A DNA stretch of 64,000 bases from an uncultured beta proteobacterium (GCA_903938815.1 CAJAES010000007.1:1-64000); one strand, 5' to 3'. Positions 34,997 through 45,818 are shown, numbered from the stretch's first letter. The notes: generated from the letters alone by a model not told the origin. Translations and numbers: made by a program.

Positions 34997-35722
34997 ATGG
35001 CCAGCTTGCTGCAAGTACGCGACCTGCGCGCCGGCTACGGCCGCGCCGAAGTGCTCACCGGCCTGAACTTCGACCTGGCCGAACGCCAGGTGATCAGCGT
35101 GATCGGCCCGAACGGCGCCGGCAAGTCCACCACGCTGGCGGCGTTGATGGGCATCCTGCCCGCACGCGGCTCCATCGTCTTCGACGGGCAGGATCTGGTG
35201 GGCAGCACGCTCGAGGAGCGCGTGATGCTGGGCCTGGCGCTGGTGCCCGAGAAGCGCGAGCTGTTCAGCACCATGCCGGTGGAGGACAACCTCATCCTCG
35301 GCGGCTACCGCGCGATGAAGCTGCGCGTGCCCCACTGGAAGCGCGAGATCGAACGCGTGTACGAACTCTTCCCGCGCCTGAAGGAGCGCCGCGCCCAGCT
35401 GGCCGGCACGCTGTCGGGCGGCGAGCGCCAGATGCTGGCCGTGGGCCGTGCGCTGATGTCCGCGCCGCGCCTGCTGATGCTGGACGAACCCAGCCTCGGC
35501 CTCGCGCCGCTGATCGTGCGCGAGATCTTCCGCATCATCGAGCAGCTGCGCGAGCAGGGCACGAGCATCCTGCTGATCGAGCAGAACGCGCGCGCCGCGC
35601 TGGCCGTGTCCGACCACGGCTACGTGCTCGAGACTGGGGCCATCGTTCTCGACGGCCCGGCCCGCGAGCTGGCCACCGACCCCCGCATCATCGAGACCTA
35701 CCTCGGCGCCAAGCGCGCCTGA
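34997..35722 (+). CDS. ABC transporter ATPase, LivF type
   Basis: A 241-residue ATPase that pairs with the fused subunit. Walker A GPNGAGKSTT, signature LSGGERQMLAVGRAL, Walker B LLMLDEPSLGLAPLIV and the IETYLGAKRA end are complete, so one competent site is expected on this subunit. It completes the importer and lies 7 bases before the acyl-CoA dehydrogenase gene. Confidence 0.94.
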   Translation: MASLLQVRDLRAGYGRAEVLTGLNFDLAERQVISVIGPNGAGKSTTLAALMGILPARGSIVFDGQDLVGSTLEERVMLGLALVPEKRELFSTMPVEDNLILGGYRAMKLRVPHWKREIERVYELFPRLKERRAQLAGTLSGGERQMLAVGRALMSAPRLLMLDEPSLGLAPLIVREIFRIIEQLREQGTSILLIEQNARAALAVSDHGYVLETGAIVLDGPARELATDPRIIETYLGAKRA

Positions 35723-35729
35723 CGCCCCC

Positions 35730-37428
<1,699 letters not shown>

Positions 37429-37433
<5 letters not shown>

Positions 37434-37472
37434 AACCGGCCCGAAACCGGCCTGAAACCGGCCTGAAACCGG
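37429..37472. repeat. Four 11-bp tandem repeats (cctgaaaccgg)
   Basis: Four adjacent 11-bp copies, three exact and the second with one T to C change. The first copy contains the TGA stop of the acyl-CoA dehydrogenase gene. The array ends between convergent genes, with no hairpin of note. Confidence 0.8.
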
Positions 37473-37516
37473 GCCACCAGACGCGGGCTACCCCCGCCTG
37501 GCGATCTCCGGTTCGA

Positions 37517-38179
37517 TCAGAACCGGTACACGAGCCCCAGAGACACGCTCGGCAGCACCGACAGCTTGGCCACGGAGTCGCGCAGCTGGCGCACCTGCTC
37601 GTCCACGTCGGCCTGCGTGATGCCCTGCTTGCCGACGATGCTGGTGTCCACCGCGGTCTTGAACTTGCCGACGGAAACGCCAACATCCGCGAAGAAGCCC
37701 AGGCCCTTGATGGTGTCGGACTGGTGGCCGTAGCCGATGCCCAGGTAGGGCGTGACGCCGGGGTACTTCAGGCGCACGTTGAAGAACTCGCCGGTCAGGT
37801 CGACAGGCTTGCCGTTGATGGTGTTGTTGCCGGTGCCCACGGCGTCCAGATCGAGCTGGATGGTGTTGACCGTCAGGCCGCCGACCATGCGGAATCCGCC
37901 GTTGAACGGGAACCAGTCGGCAAAGGCGCCCATGCGGTTGGCCTTGAAGGAACCCTCGACGGTCAGCCCTTCCTCGACACCGTCGCGGTTGACCGAGGTG
38001 CCGCCGGCGATCTCGCCGCGCAGACCCCAGCCCTTGCCCATCGGTTGTGCATAACCCAGCGTGAGCACGCCCGGCAGGCCGACGCCGACGTAGGCGTCCT
38101 GTGCGCAGGCGCCGGTGGCGGCGCCGAGGGTCAGCAGGGTGGCCGTTGCCGAGGCAATGGCGAAGGAGTACTTCTTCAT
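37517..38179 (-). CDS. Outer-membrane beta-barrel protein
   Basis: A 220-residue exported protein with a 27-residue signal peptide (MKKYSFAIASATATLL and on, ending A-C-A-Q). The mature part has alternating strands with aromatic ends (VGVGLPGVLTLGYAQ, FFNVRLKYPGVTPYLGIGYG) and finishes in the terminal phenylalanine of SLGLVYRF, so it is inserted into the outer membrane. A helical insert (QADVDEQVRQLRDSVAKL) lies before the last strand. The ligand is unknown. It is transcribed towards the catabolic operon. Confidence 0.85.
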   Translation of the reverse strand: MKKYSFAIASATATLLTLGAATGACAQDAYVGVGLPGVLTLGYAQPMGKGWGLRGEIAGGTSVNRDGVEEGLTVEGSFKANRMGAFADWFPFNGGFRMVGGLTVNTIQLDLDAVGTGNNTINGKPVDLTGEFFNVRLKYPGVTPYLGIGYGHQSDTIKGLGFFADVGVSVGKFKTAVDTSIVGKQGITQADVDEQVRQLRDSVAKLSVLPSVSLGLVYRF

Positions 38180-38328
38180 GGCGCGTCCAGTCGGATCGTT
38201 GGGGTGACCTCGGATCCTAGGAGCGCCGCCCGACTCGCGAAGCCTCGAAAAGACGGCCCCTTTGCCTCTGCGCCAGGCCTTCGCGGCAGGCCGACCGGGC
38301 GTCGAACGGCCTGGCTGGCTAGCGCCTT

Positions 38329-39300
38329 TCAGTCGATCTTCGCGCCCGAGGCCTTCACGACACGCTCGTACTTCGCGAGCTCGGCCTTGACGAAGGCTGC
38401 GAACTGCTCCGGCGTGGTGGGCGCGGGCTCGGCCATCATCGGCGCGAGCTTCGCACGCACGTCGGCCGAAGCCAGCGCGGTGGTGAACGCGCGGTTCAGG
38501 CGCTGCACGACGTCCGGCGCCATGCCGGCCGGACCGAAGAATCCGAACCAGGTGTCGACGCTCACGCCCGGCAGGCCGGCTTCGGCCACCGTGGGCAGGT
38601 CGGGCATGGCCGCCGCGCGCTGCGGCGTGGTGACGGCCAGCGCCAGCAGCTTGCCGGCGCGGATGTTGCCGGCCGCCGAGGCGAGGTTGTCGAAGCTGAA
38701 GTCGATCTGCCCGGCCAGCAGCGCCAGCTGCATCGGCGCCGCGCCGTTGTACGGAATGTGCACCGCGAACACGCCGGCCTGCGCCTTGAACATCTCGCCC
38801 GCCAGGTGGCCCGCGCTGCCGTTGCCGCCGGAGCCGTAGTTCAGGCGCCCGGGGTTGGCCTTGGCGTAGGCCACCAGCTGCGCCACGCTGGTGATCTTCA
38901 GGCGCGCCGCCGCCTCGGTGTTCATGACCAGCACGTTGGGCACCTGCGCCACGCGCGTGATGGGCGTGAAGTCGCGGATGGGGTCGTACGGCATCTTCGC
39001 GTACAGCCAGGGGTTGATGGCGTGGGTGGCCACCGCGCCCATGACGATGGTGCTGCCGTCCGGCGCGGCCTTGGCCACGTGGTCGGCGCCGAGGTTGCCG
39101 CCCGCGCCTGCGCGGTTCTCGACCACCACGGCGCCGAGGGTGTCCTTCACGCTCTCGGCCAGGATGCGCGCGATGCGGTCCAGCGGGCCGCCGGGCGGGT
39201 AGGGCACCACCAGGCGCAGCGGGCGGGCGGTCTGGGCCCAGGCGGGCAGGGCGATGGCAGCCGCAGCCGCCGCGAGGATGCGTCGACGATGGAACGTCAT
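38329..39300 (-). CDS. Bug-type tripartite tricarboxylate transporter receptor (TctC family)
   Basis: A 323-residue periplasmic receptor. The signal peptide (1-23) starts with MTFHRRRILAAAA. It has the family's first segment RPLRLVVPYPPGGPLDRIARIL, the VVENRAGAGGNLG segment and the NYGSGGNGSAGHLAGEMF region, matching Bug receptors that bind small carboxylates. No TctA or TctB permease gene is nearby, as is usual for the many orphan Bug proteins of Burkholderiales. Its start overlaps the stop of the reductase gene by four bases. Confidence 0.93.
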   Translation of the reverse strand: MTFHRRRILAAAAAAIALPAWAQTARPLRLVVPYPPGGPLDRIARILAESVKDTLGAVVVENRAGAGGNLGADHVAKAAPDGSTIVMGAVATHAINPWLYAKMPYDPIRDFTPITRVAQVPNVLVMNTEAAARLKITSVAQLVAYAKANPGRLNYGSGGNGSAGHLAGEMFKAQAGVFAVHIPYNGAAPMQLALLAGQIDFSFDNLASAAGNIRAGKLLALAVTTPQRAAAMPDLPTVAEAGLPGVSVDTWFGFFGPAGMAPDVVQRLNRAFTTALASADVRAKLAPMMAEPAPTTPEQFAAFVKAELAKYERVVKASGAKID

Positions 39301-40340
39301 GCCGTGGCCCCCTGCTTGTCGGCTTCCGAGGTGAACGAGTCGGCGAAGAACTCGTCGGCGGGCAGTTGGCAGCGAGCGACGAAATCGCGCTCCGCGGACT
39401 CGACGACGATGGGCGCGCCGCAGGCATAGACCTGGTGGCCCGACAGATCGGGCAGGTCCTCCATCACGGCGCGGTGCACGAAGCCCGTGCGGCCCGTCCA
39501 GGCGTCTTCGGGCTGCGCGTCCGACACCACCGGCACGTAGCGCAGGTTGGGCATCTCGGCGGCCTTCTGGCGGCACCAGGCATCCATGTACAGGTCCTGC
39601 GGCCGGCGGCCGCCCCAGTACAGCGTGATCGGCCGCGTGCTGGCCTTCATCTGCAGGTGGTCGATCAGCGCCTTGATCGGCGCGAAGCCGGTGCCGCTGG
39701 CCAGCATGACGATGGGCTTGGCACTGTCCTCGCGCAGGAAGAAACTGCCGAAGGGCCCTTCCACGCGCAGGATGTCGCGCTCCTTCAGCGCCCCGAATAC
39801 ATGGTCCGTGAACTTGCCACCGGGCATGTGGCGGATGTGCAGTTCGATGGCCGGCGGCGTGCCGAGTTCGTGCGGCGCGTTGGCCATGCTGTAGCTGCGG
39901 CGCGCGCCGCCCTGCAGGATGAACTCGACATACTGCCCCGCGTGGTACTGCAGGTTCTGGTTGGCTGGCAACTGCAGCTTGAGCACCGCGACGTCCGGCG
40001 CCACGCGCTGCAGCGACAGCACCCGGCTGGGCAGCTTGAGCACCGGGAACTGCCCCTCGCCCGGCACGCTGCGCGCCTCGACCACGCAGTCGGTCTGCGG
40101 CGTGGCGCAGCAGGTGAGGATGAAGCCTTGCGCCTCCTCCTCGACCGACAGCGCCTTCAGCTGGTGCGCGCCGTGGATGACCCGGCCCTCGATCAGGCGG
40201 CTCTTGCAGGAGCCGCAGGCGCCGTCGCGGCAGCCGTAGGGCAAGCCCACGCCCTGGCGGATGGCGGCGCCCAGGATGGGCTCGTCGCGCGGGACCTCGA
40301 AGGTCTTGCCGGCGGGTTGGATCGTGACTTGGAAGCTCAT
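39297..40340 (-). CDS. 2Fe-2S ferredoxin-flavoreductase (oxygenase-reductase type)
   Basis: A 347-residue electron-transfer protein. The N-terminal plant-type ferredoxin domain (1-95) has cysteines 37, 42 and 45 in YGCRDGACGSCK and a fourth at 77 or 78. Then come the FAD domain (RSYSMANAPHE) and the NAD domain (LASGTGFAPIKALI, ending YACGAP). It resembles reductases of oxygenases and the CDP-6-deoxy-glucoseen reductase annotation seen in Burkholderiales. The electron acceptor is not encoded nearby. It precedes and overlaps the Bug receptor gene. Confidence 0.9.
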   Translation of the reverse strand: MSFQVTIQPAGKTFEVPRDEPILGAAIRQGVGLPYGCRDGACGSCKSRLIEGRVIHGAHQLKALSVEEEAQGFILTCCATPQTDCVVEARSVPGEGQFPVLKLPSRVLSLQRVAPDVAVLKLQLPANQNLQYHAGQYVEFILQGGARRSYSMANAPHELGTPPAIELHIRHMPGGKFTDHVFGALKERDILRVEGPFGSFFLREDSAKPIVMLASGTGFAPIKALIDHLQMKASTRPITLYWGGRRPQDLYMDAWCRQKAAEMPNLRYVPVVSDAQPEDAWTGRTGFVHRAVMEDLPDLSGHQVYACGAPIVVESAERDFVARCQLPADEFFADSFTSEADKQGATA

Positions 40341-40438
40341 GGGCGTGGGACTCTTACACTTTCCCGGGATTGTGCCCCGTGGCCCGATCTCCTGCCCCGA
40401 CCCCCGGCCCCGACCTGCTGCACCATCCCACCTGCACC

Positions 40439-41335
40439 ATGCCTCGTGAACCCTCTTCCCTGTTGATCGTCGGTTGCGGCGACGTCGGCCTGCGCGTGCT
40501 GCCGTGGGTCACGGGCCGCTGGCAGGTCAGCGTGCTGACCTCCACGCCCGCGCGCGCCCCGGCCCTGCGCGCGGCCGGCGCCCGGCCTCTGATCGGCAAC
40601 CTCGACGACCCCGCCACGCTCGGCCGCCTCGGCGGCCTGGCCGACGCCGTGCTGCACCTGGCGCCGCCGCCCAACTCCGGCCCGGCCGATACGCGGTCGC
40701 GCCATCTCGCGCGCGCGCTGATGCGCGGCGGGCGCGTGCGGCGGCTGGTCTATGTCAGCACGTCGGGCGTGTACGGCGACGCCGGCGGCGCCCGCTTCGA
40801 TGAAACCCGGGCCGTGGCGCCGGCCACCGAGCGCGGGCAGCGCCGCGTCGACGCCGAGACCCTGTGGCGCTGGTTCGGCCGCGCGAGCGGTGCGGCCGTG
40901 ACGATCCTGCGCGTGCCCGGCATCTACGGGCTCGACCGCGCTGGCGGCGACCCGCGCGAGCGCGTGAAGCGCGGCACGGCCGTGCTGGCGCCCGCGGACG
41001 ATGTGTACACGAACCACATCCACACCGACGACCTGGCACGTGCCTGCGTGGCCGCCCTCTACCGGGGCCTGCCCCAGCGCGTGCTGCACGCCAGCGACGA
41101 CACCGAGATGAAGATGGGCGACTACTTCGACCTGGTGGCTGACCTGCACGGTCTGCCGCGCCCCCCGCGCATCACGCGCGACGAGGCCCGCACGGCCTTG
41201 TCACCGATGCTGCTGTCCTTCATGAGCGAATCACGCCGGCTCGACAACCGGCGGCTGAAGCAGGAACTGCGGCTGAAGCTGCGCTACCCGACGGTGCGGG
41301 AAGGGCTTGCGCCGGCCCGGGGCGACGCTGTCTAG
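40439..41335 (+). CDS. NAD-dependent epimerase/dehydratase-like protein (YeeZ type)
   Basis: A 298-residue Rossmann-fold protein. The dinucleotide motif is VGCGDVGLRVLP near residue 10; YVSTSGVYGDAGGA forms the active-site strand, and RVPGIYGLDRAGGDPRERV follows. It fits the atypical extended SDR group whose substrate is unknown. I place the start at the ATG before PREPSSLL; an earlier GTG at 40370 would add 23 low-complexity residues. It is divergent from the reductase gene. Confidence 0.82.
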   Translation: MPREPSSLLIVGCGDVGLRVLPWVTGRWQVSVLTSTPARAPALRAAGARPLIGNLDDPATLGRLGGLADAVLHLAPPPNSGPADTRSRHLARALMRGGRVRRLVYVSTSGVYGDAGGARFDETRAVAPATERGQRRVDAETLWRWFGRASGAAVTILRVPGIYGLDRAGGDPRERVKRGTAVLAPADDVYTNHIHTDDLARACVAALYRGLPQRVLHASDDTEMKMGDYFDLVADLHGLPRPPRITRDEARTALSPMLLSFMSESRRLDNRRLKQELRLKLRYPTVREGLAPARGDAV

Positions 41336-41351
41336 TGCCGCCTGGCTCTGT

Positions 41352-41948
41352 CTAGCGTCGGCGCGAGCGGCCGAACGGCGGCATGCGCCGCCAGTAGCGG
41401 ATCATCAGGAAGCCGCCGACCATGCCGCCCAGGTGCGCGAAGTGCGCGACCCCGCTGCCGCCCGCGATACCGAGGCCGAGTTCGAGCGCCCCGAACACCA
41501 TCACGAAGGTGCGCGCCTTCATCGGGATGGGCGGGAACAGCGGCATGATCACGCGGTTCGGGAAGAGCATGCCGAAGGCGAGCAGCAGCGCGAACAGGCC
41601 GCCCGACGCGCCGACCGTGGGGTAGCGCGAGCCCGCGAACCAGGTGATGACGAGCTGCGCGATGGCTGCGGCCAGCACACCGGCCAGCAGGAACTGCAGG
41701 TAACGGCGCTGGCCCCACAGGCGCTCGAGCTCAGAGCCGAACATCCACAGGCCGAGCATGTTGAAGAAGAGGTGGCCCATGCCGCCGTGCAGGAAGGCGT
41801 AGCTCACCGTCTGCCAGGGCATGAAGCGGCCGCTGGCGATGGGCCAGAGCGCGAACCACGTGTCGATGATGGGAACGAAGAGCTGCAGGCAGAACACTGC
41901 CGTGCAGATCATCATCAAGGCCTTCGTGACCGGTGGAATCGGCGGCAT
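41352..41948 (-). CDS. Rhomboid family intramembrane serine protease
   Basis: A 198-residue inner-membrane protein of six helices. The catalytic serine is in the V-G-A-S-G-G motif and the histidine in HFAHLGGMVGG; the N-terminal HGGMGHLFFNML helix is also typical. Such enzymes cut transmembrane substrates; the target is unknown. The gene ends 16 bp from the epimerase stop and begins just downstream of the tRNA gene on the same strand. Confidence 0.93.
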   Translation of the reverse strand: MPPIPPVTKALMMICTAVFCLQLFVPIIDTWFALWPIASGRFMPWQTVSYAFLHGGMGHLFFNMLGLWMFGSELERLWGQRRYLQFLLAGVLAAAIAQLVITWFAGSRYPTVGASGGLFALLLAFGMLFPNRVIMPLFPPIPMKARTFVMVFGALELGLGIAGGSGVAHFAHLGGMVGGFLMIRYWRRMPPFGRSRRR

Positions 41949-41965
41949 GGTTCAGAATCGAGTCT

Positions 41966-42050
41966 TGGTGCCCGGGGCCGGACTCGAACCGGCACGCCTT
42001 GCGGCGGGGGATTTTGAGTCCCCTGCGTCTACCGATTTCGCCACCCGGGC
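41966..42050 (-). tRNA. tRNA-Leu (anticodon CAA)
   Basis: An 85-nt tRNA on the minus strand, with the 3' CCA encoded. Acceptor arms gcccggg and cccgggc pair; the T arm has GGTTCGAGTCC; the D arm has AATCGGTAGACG; the anticodon stem ggggA/Tcccc encloses the loop ctCAAaa, with the anticodon at 42014-42016. The long variable arm is as in leucine tRNAs. No integrase lies next to it. Confidence 0.97.
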
Positions 42051-42150
42051 TGTTGGGTTGCTGCCGATGGCACGCGTGTGCGAAGAATTATGGCATGCGC
42101 CCCGAAGCACCCTTGAACGCCCCTGACCCCGACACTGGAGCCTGAGCCGA

Positions 42151-43071
42151 ATGTCCGACGCCGCACGCCCGAACTACAAGACCCTGGAAGACGCGATCGG
42201 CGGCACGCCGCTGGTGCGGCTGCAACGCGTGCCCGGCGCCGACATCTCGAGCCGCGGCAACGTGGTGCTCGGCAAGCTCGAAGGCAACAACCCCGCCGGC
42301 TCGGTCAAGGACCGCCCGGCCATCAGCATGATCCGGCGCGCGGAGGAGCGCGGCGACATCCGCCCCGGCGACACCCTCATCGAGGCCACCTCGGGCAACA
42401 CTGGCATCGCGCTGGCCATGGCGGCGGCCATCCGCGGCTACCGCATGGTGCTCGTGATGCCGGAAGACCTGTCGATCGAGCGTGCGCAGACCATGAAAGC
42501 CTTCGGCGCCGAACTGATCCTGACGCCGCGCAGCGGCGGCATGGAGTACGCCCGCGACCTGGCCGAGCAGATGCAGAAGGACGGCAAGGGCCGCGTGCTT
42601 GACCAGTTCGCGAACGCCGACAACCCGCGCGTGCACGAGGAAACCACCGGCCCCGAGATCTGGCGCGACACCGCCGGGCAGGTGACCCACTTCGTCAGCG
42701 CCATGGGCACCACCGGCACCATCACCGGCGTGTCGCGCTACCTCAAGGCGCAGAACCCGGCGGTGCGCATCGTCGGCGCCCAGCCCAGCGAAGGCTCGCG
42801 CATTCCGGGCATCCGCAAGTGGCCGGAAGCCTACCTGCCGAAGATCTACGACGCAAAGGCCGTGGACGAACTGGTCTACGTGAGCCAGGCCGACGCCGAA
42901 TCGATGGCGCGCCGCCTCGCCGCCGAGGAGGGCCTGTTCTGCGGCATCTCCGCTGCCGGCGCGGCCTGGGTCGCGCTGCAGATCGCGGCGCGGGTCGAGA
43001 ACGCGACCGTCGTGTTCATCGTCTGCGACCGTGGCGACCGCTACCTCTCCACCGGGGTGTTCCCGGCGTGA
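42151..43071 (+). CDS. cysM: Cysteine synthase B (O-acetylserine sulfhydrylase)
   Basis: A 306-residue PLP enzyme making cysteine from O-acetylserine and sulfide or thiosulfate. The Schiff-base lysine is Lys53 in NNPAGSVKDRPA; SGNTGIALA binds the phosphate; GTTGTITG is the glycine loop. The sequence with GGMEYARDLAEQMQ and the RRLAAEEGLFCGISAAGA end is CysM-like. Its stop overlaps the start of the NUDIX gene as GTGA. Confidence 0.93.
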   Translation: MSDAARPNYKTLEDAIGGTPLVRLQRVPGADISSRGNVVLGKLEGNNPAGSVKDRPAISMIRRAEERGDIRPGDTLIEATSGNTGIALAMAAAIRGYRMVLVMPEDLSIERAQTMKAFGAELILTPRSGGMEYARDLAEQMQKDGKGRVLDQFANADNPRVHEETTGPEIWRDTAGQVTHFVSAMGTTGTITGVSRYLKAQNPAVRIVGAQPSEGSRIPGIRKWPEAYLPKIYDAKAVDELVYVSQADAESMARRLAAEEGLFCGISAAGAAWVALQIAARVENATVVFIVCDRGDRYLSTGVFPA

Positions 43072-43601
43072 GCTTCACCTACTGCCCCGCCTGCGCCACG
43101 GCGCTGCAACCGTTGTCGATGGCCGAGGACGGCGGCGACAAGGTCCGCCTGCGCTGCCCGGCCTGCGGCTGGACGCACTGGAACAACCCGACGCCGGTGC
43201 TGGCCGCCATCGTCGAGTGCATCGACCGTGACGGGCAGATCCTGCTGGCCCGCAATGCTGCCTGGACCCACCGCATGTTCGCGCTCATCACCGGCTTCAT
43301 GGAGGCCGGCGAGACGCCCGAGGACGGTATCCGCCGCGAGGTGCTGGAAGAGACCGCGCTCGAGGCCGTCGGGACCACGCTGGTGGGCGTGCACGAGTTC
43401 CTGCGCATGAACCAGGTCATCATCACGTACCACGTGCAGGCGCGCGGGGAAATACGCTTGTCGCCGGAGCTGGCCGAGTACAAGCTCTTCGCACCCGAAG
43501 ACGTGCGCTGCTGGCGCGCTGGCACCGGCCTGGCGCTGGCTCAATGGCTGAGCGGGCGGGGCCACACGCCGCAGTTCATCGAATTGCCCACCCGATCCTA
43601 G
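43068..43601 (+). CDS. NUDIX hydrolase with zinc ribbon (NudC-like)
   Basis: A 177-residue hydrolase. An N-terminal zinc ribbon uses Cys6, Cys9, Cys30 and Cys33. The NUDIX box (about 76-98) reads GFMEAGETPEDGIRREVLEETA with the metal-binding REVLEE. The NADH pyrophosphatase motif SQPWPFP is missing, so the substrate is another nucleoside diphosphate derivative or remains open. The start is GTG, overlapping the cysM stop. Confidence 0.88.
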   Translation: MSFTYCPACATALQPLSMAEDGGDKVRLRCPACGWTHWNNPTPVLAAIVECIDRDGQILLARNAAWTHRMFALITGFMEAGETPEDGIRREVLEETALEAVGTTLVGVHEFLRMNQVIITYHVQARGEIRLSPELAEYKLFAPEDVRCWRAGTGLALAQWLSGRGHTPQFIELPTRS

Positions 43602-43612
43602 AATCGAAGCCC

Positions 43613-43840
43613 ATGCAAGCCGACAAAGAAATCGACACCCGCGGGCTCAACTGCCCCCTGCCCATCCTGAAGGCCAAGAAGGCCTTGTCGGAGATGGGCA
43701 CCGGCGAGACGCTGAAGGTGCTGTCCACCGACCCTGGGTCGGTGCGCGACTTCAAGGCGTTCGCGCGCCAGACGGGCAACGAACTGCTGGAACAGCTGAC
43801 GCTGGGCAGCGACTTCGTGCACGTGCTCAAGCGGCGCTGA
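43613..43840 (+). CDS. TusA-family sulfurtransferase
   Basis: A 75-residue TusA/SirA-like protein. The active Cys14 lies in the family motif GLNCPLPILKAKKAL, near the N-terminus after DTR. It hands persulfide sulfur to partners such as TusD or other sulfur acceptors. It follows the cysteine synthase and NUDIX genes. A TAGAAT box ends 8 nt before its ATG, suggesting its own promoter. Confidence 0.93.
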   Translation: MQADKEIDTRGLNCPLPILKAKKALSEMGTGETLKVLSTDPGSVRDFKAFARQTGNELLEQLTLGSDFVHVLKRR

Positions 43841-43893
43841 GCGCCGCCGTCAGGGCGCGAGCGTCGAGACGCCGACGGCGTCAGAGGCCGACG

Positions 43894-44760
43894 TCAGAGC
43901 GACAGGCCCTTCAGGTAATCCCGGAACCCCGGGCCGATCTGGCGATGCGCCAGGGCCAGTTCGACGTTGGCCTCAAGCCAGCCTTCCTTGCTGCCGCAGT
44001 CGTAGCGGCGGCCGGCGTAGCGGTACGCGAAGACCTTCTCGCGCCGCAGCAGCGATGCGATGCCGTCGGTGAGCTGGATCTCGCCGCCCACCCCCCGCGG
44101 TTGCGTGGCGATCTCATGAAAGACGCCCGGAGTCAGGATGTAGCGGCCGGCCACGCCCAGGCGTGAGGGCGCGTCTTCCGGTGCCGGCTTCTCGACGATC
44201 CGGCTGACATCCACCAGGCGCTCGTTCACCTCGGTGCCCGCCACGATGCCGTAGCGCCGCGTGTGCTCGGCCGGCACTTCCTGCACGGCCAGGATGGACG
44301 CGCGCCATTCGGTGTACTGCTCCACCATCTGCGACAGCACCGGCGGCTCGCCCACCATCAGGTCGTCGGCCAGCAGGACGGCGAAGGGCTCGTCGCCCAC
44401 CAGCCGCTGCCCGCAGAGCACCGCGTGCCCGAGGCCCAGGGCCTGCGCCTGCCGGACATAGATGCATTCCATGTCGTCGGGCTTGACGCTGCGCACCACC
44501 TCGAGCAAATCGTGCTTGTTCGATTGCTCCAGGGCGACTTCGAGCTCGAAGGTCATGTCGAAGTGGTCCTCTATCGGGCGCTTGTGGCGACCGGTGACGA
44601 AGATCATCTCGCGCACGCCGGCGGCGTAGGCCTCCTCGACCGCGTACTGGATCAGGGGTTTGTCGACCACGGGCAGCATTTCTTTCGGCTGCGCCTTGGT
44701 GGCAGGAAGAAAACGTGTGCCGAGGCCGGCTACCGGGAATATTGCCTTCTTGACGTACAT
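43894..44760 (-). CDS. galU: UTP-glucose-1-phosphate uridylyltransferase
   Basis: A 288-residue enzyme forming UDP-glucose for envelope sugars. The nucleotide-binding start is FPVAGLGTRFLPATKAQPKEMLPVVDKPL; the FVTGRHKRPIEDHFD and LLADDLMVGEPP segments hold the sugar-binding and metal residues. The length is typical. A TATGTA box lies 5 nt before its start on the minus strand. Confidence 0.96.
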   Translation of the reverse strand: MYVKKAIFPVAGLGTRFLPATKAQPKEMLPVVDKPLIQYAVEEAYAAGVREMIFVTGRHKRPIEDHFDMTFELEVALEQSNKHDLLEVVRSVKPDDMECIYVRQAQALGLGHAVLCGQRLVGDEPFAVLLADDLMVGEPPVLSQMVEQYTEWRASILAVQEVPAEHTRRYGIVAGTEVNERLVDVSRIVEKPAPEDAPSRLGVAGRYILTPGVFHEIATQPRGVGGEIQLTDGIASLLRREKVFAYRYAGRRYDCGSKEGWLEANVELALAHRQIGPGFRDYLKGLSL

Positions 44761-44855
44761 GCTCTTACATAGAATGGCATGACAAAAGAGTCAGCGACCA
44801 TTGTGGCACGCAGGCCAGCCAGGAGTCCGTCAGAAAACTCCACATCACCGCTCAA

Positions 44856-45818
44856 ATGGATCTGCTGATCGTCGAGCCACTCGAACCCGAAGTGGTGCAG
44901 TGGCTCGAGGCGCGCTACCGGGTTCGGGTCGCGCCGCAGCTTGCACGTGAAACGCTGGCACTTCGCAAGGCGTTGTTCCAGGTGCGTGCGGTCATCACGC
45001 CCCCGTCTGTCGCCATCGACGACGCGGTGCTGAGGGCAGCGCCATTCCTGCGCGCTGTCGGCCGTCTCTCGGCCGGCGTCGAGAACATCGATCTCACCGC
45101 CTGCACCCGGGCCGGCGTCGAAGTCGTCCGCCCCGCGGGTGCGAGCGCCGTCGCCGAGGCTGAATTCGCCGTCGGCGCACTCCTTCAGCTGCTGCGCCGC
45201 GTGCCGGTGCTCAGCCCGGAGGGCCTGCTGGTCGGCCGTGAACTGGGCAGCGTCCGCGTCGGTCTCATCGGCATGACGCCTGCGGCCCGCCCCCTGGCGC
45301 TGCTGCTGTCGGCCTTCGGCTCCGAGGTGGTGGGCTACGACCCGGCCCTGCATGCCACCGACCCGCTCTGGGCGAGCTGGGGCGTCAAGCCGGTGCCACT
45401 GCGCGACCTGGTCGAGCAATGCGACGCCGTGTGCGTGCTGCTGGCGTACTTCACGCGCTATCGCGGCCTGATCGGCGAACGCTACCTGCTCGGCTGCAAG
45501 CCCAACCAGGTGATGGTGAGCCTCGCGCATTCCAGCGTGTTCGACGAATCCGCCCTGGCCGAGGCCCTGGCCAGCACGCGCATGGCCGCCGCCTGGCTCG
45601 ACAGCCTGGAGCCCGGCGCGCTCGACCCGGGCCGCCCGCTGCACCAGGCGCAGGCGCTGCAGGTCACGCCCCGCGTGGCCAGCACCACGCGCGAATCGCG
45701 TCAGCGCAGCGCGTGGTCGGTGGCGCGGCGCATCGACGAACTGCTGAGCGACCCCACGCCGCGCGAAGGGTTCAAGGCGACGACGGAAGGCGACGTTGCT
45801 GATCTAGCAGGCGACTGA
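44856..45818 (+). CDS. D-2-hydroxyacid dehydrogenase homologue, probably inactive
   Basis: A 320-residue protein with the fold of D-isomer 2-hydroxyacid dehydrogenases such as phosphoglycerate dehydrogenase. The family's catalytic residues are altered: where the essential Arg is expected (N-x-A-R-G) it reads [12 protein letters not shown], the Glu of D-V-x-x-x-E-P is not clear, and the His of TPH-I-x-x-T is Arg in TPRVASTT. The NAD motif is also changed ([11 protein letters not shown]). It ends inside the convergent valS gene (47-bp overlap). It may be a binding or regulatory protein. Confidence 0.8.
   Translation: MDLLIVEPLEPEVVQWLEARYRVRVAPQLARETLALRKALFQVRAVITPPSVAIDDAVLRAAPFLRAVGRLSAGVENIDLTACTRAGVEVVRPAGASAVAEAEFAVGALLQLLRRVPVLSPEGLLVGRELGSVRVGLIGMTPAARPLALLLSAFGSEVVGYDPALHATDPLWASWGVKPVPLRDLVEQCDAVCVLLAYFTRYRGLIGERYLLGCKPNQVMVSLAHSSVFDESALAEALASTRMAAAWLDSLEPGALDPGRPLHQAQALQVTPRVASTTRESRQRSAWSVARRIDELLSDPTPREGFKATTEGDVADLAGD

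Noticed and set aside
31003..34998. Antisense open frame of 1331 codons over the second Liv operon
   Set aside because: It covers several well-supported plus-strand genes, its product is His/Gln/Arg-rich low-complexity sequence, and such frames arise because stops are rare opposite GC-rich genes.
41966..42050. tRNA-Leu as an integration site for a mobile element
   Set aside because: No integrase, no direct repeat of the tRNA end and only housekeeping genes on both sides.
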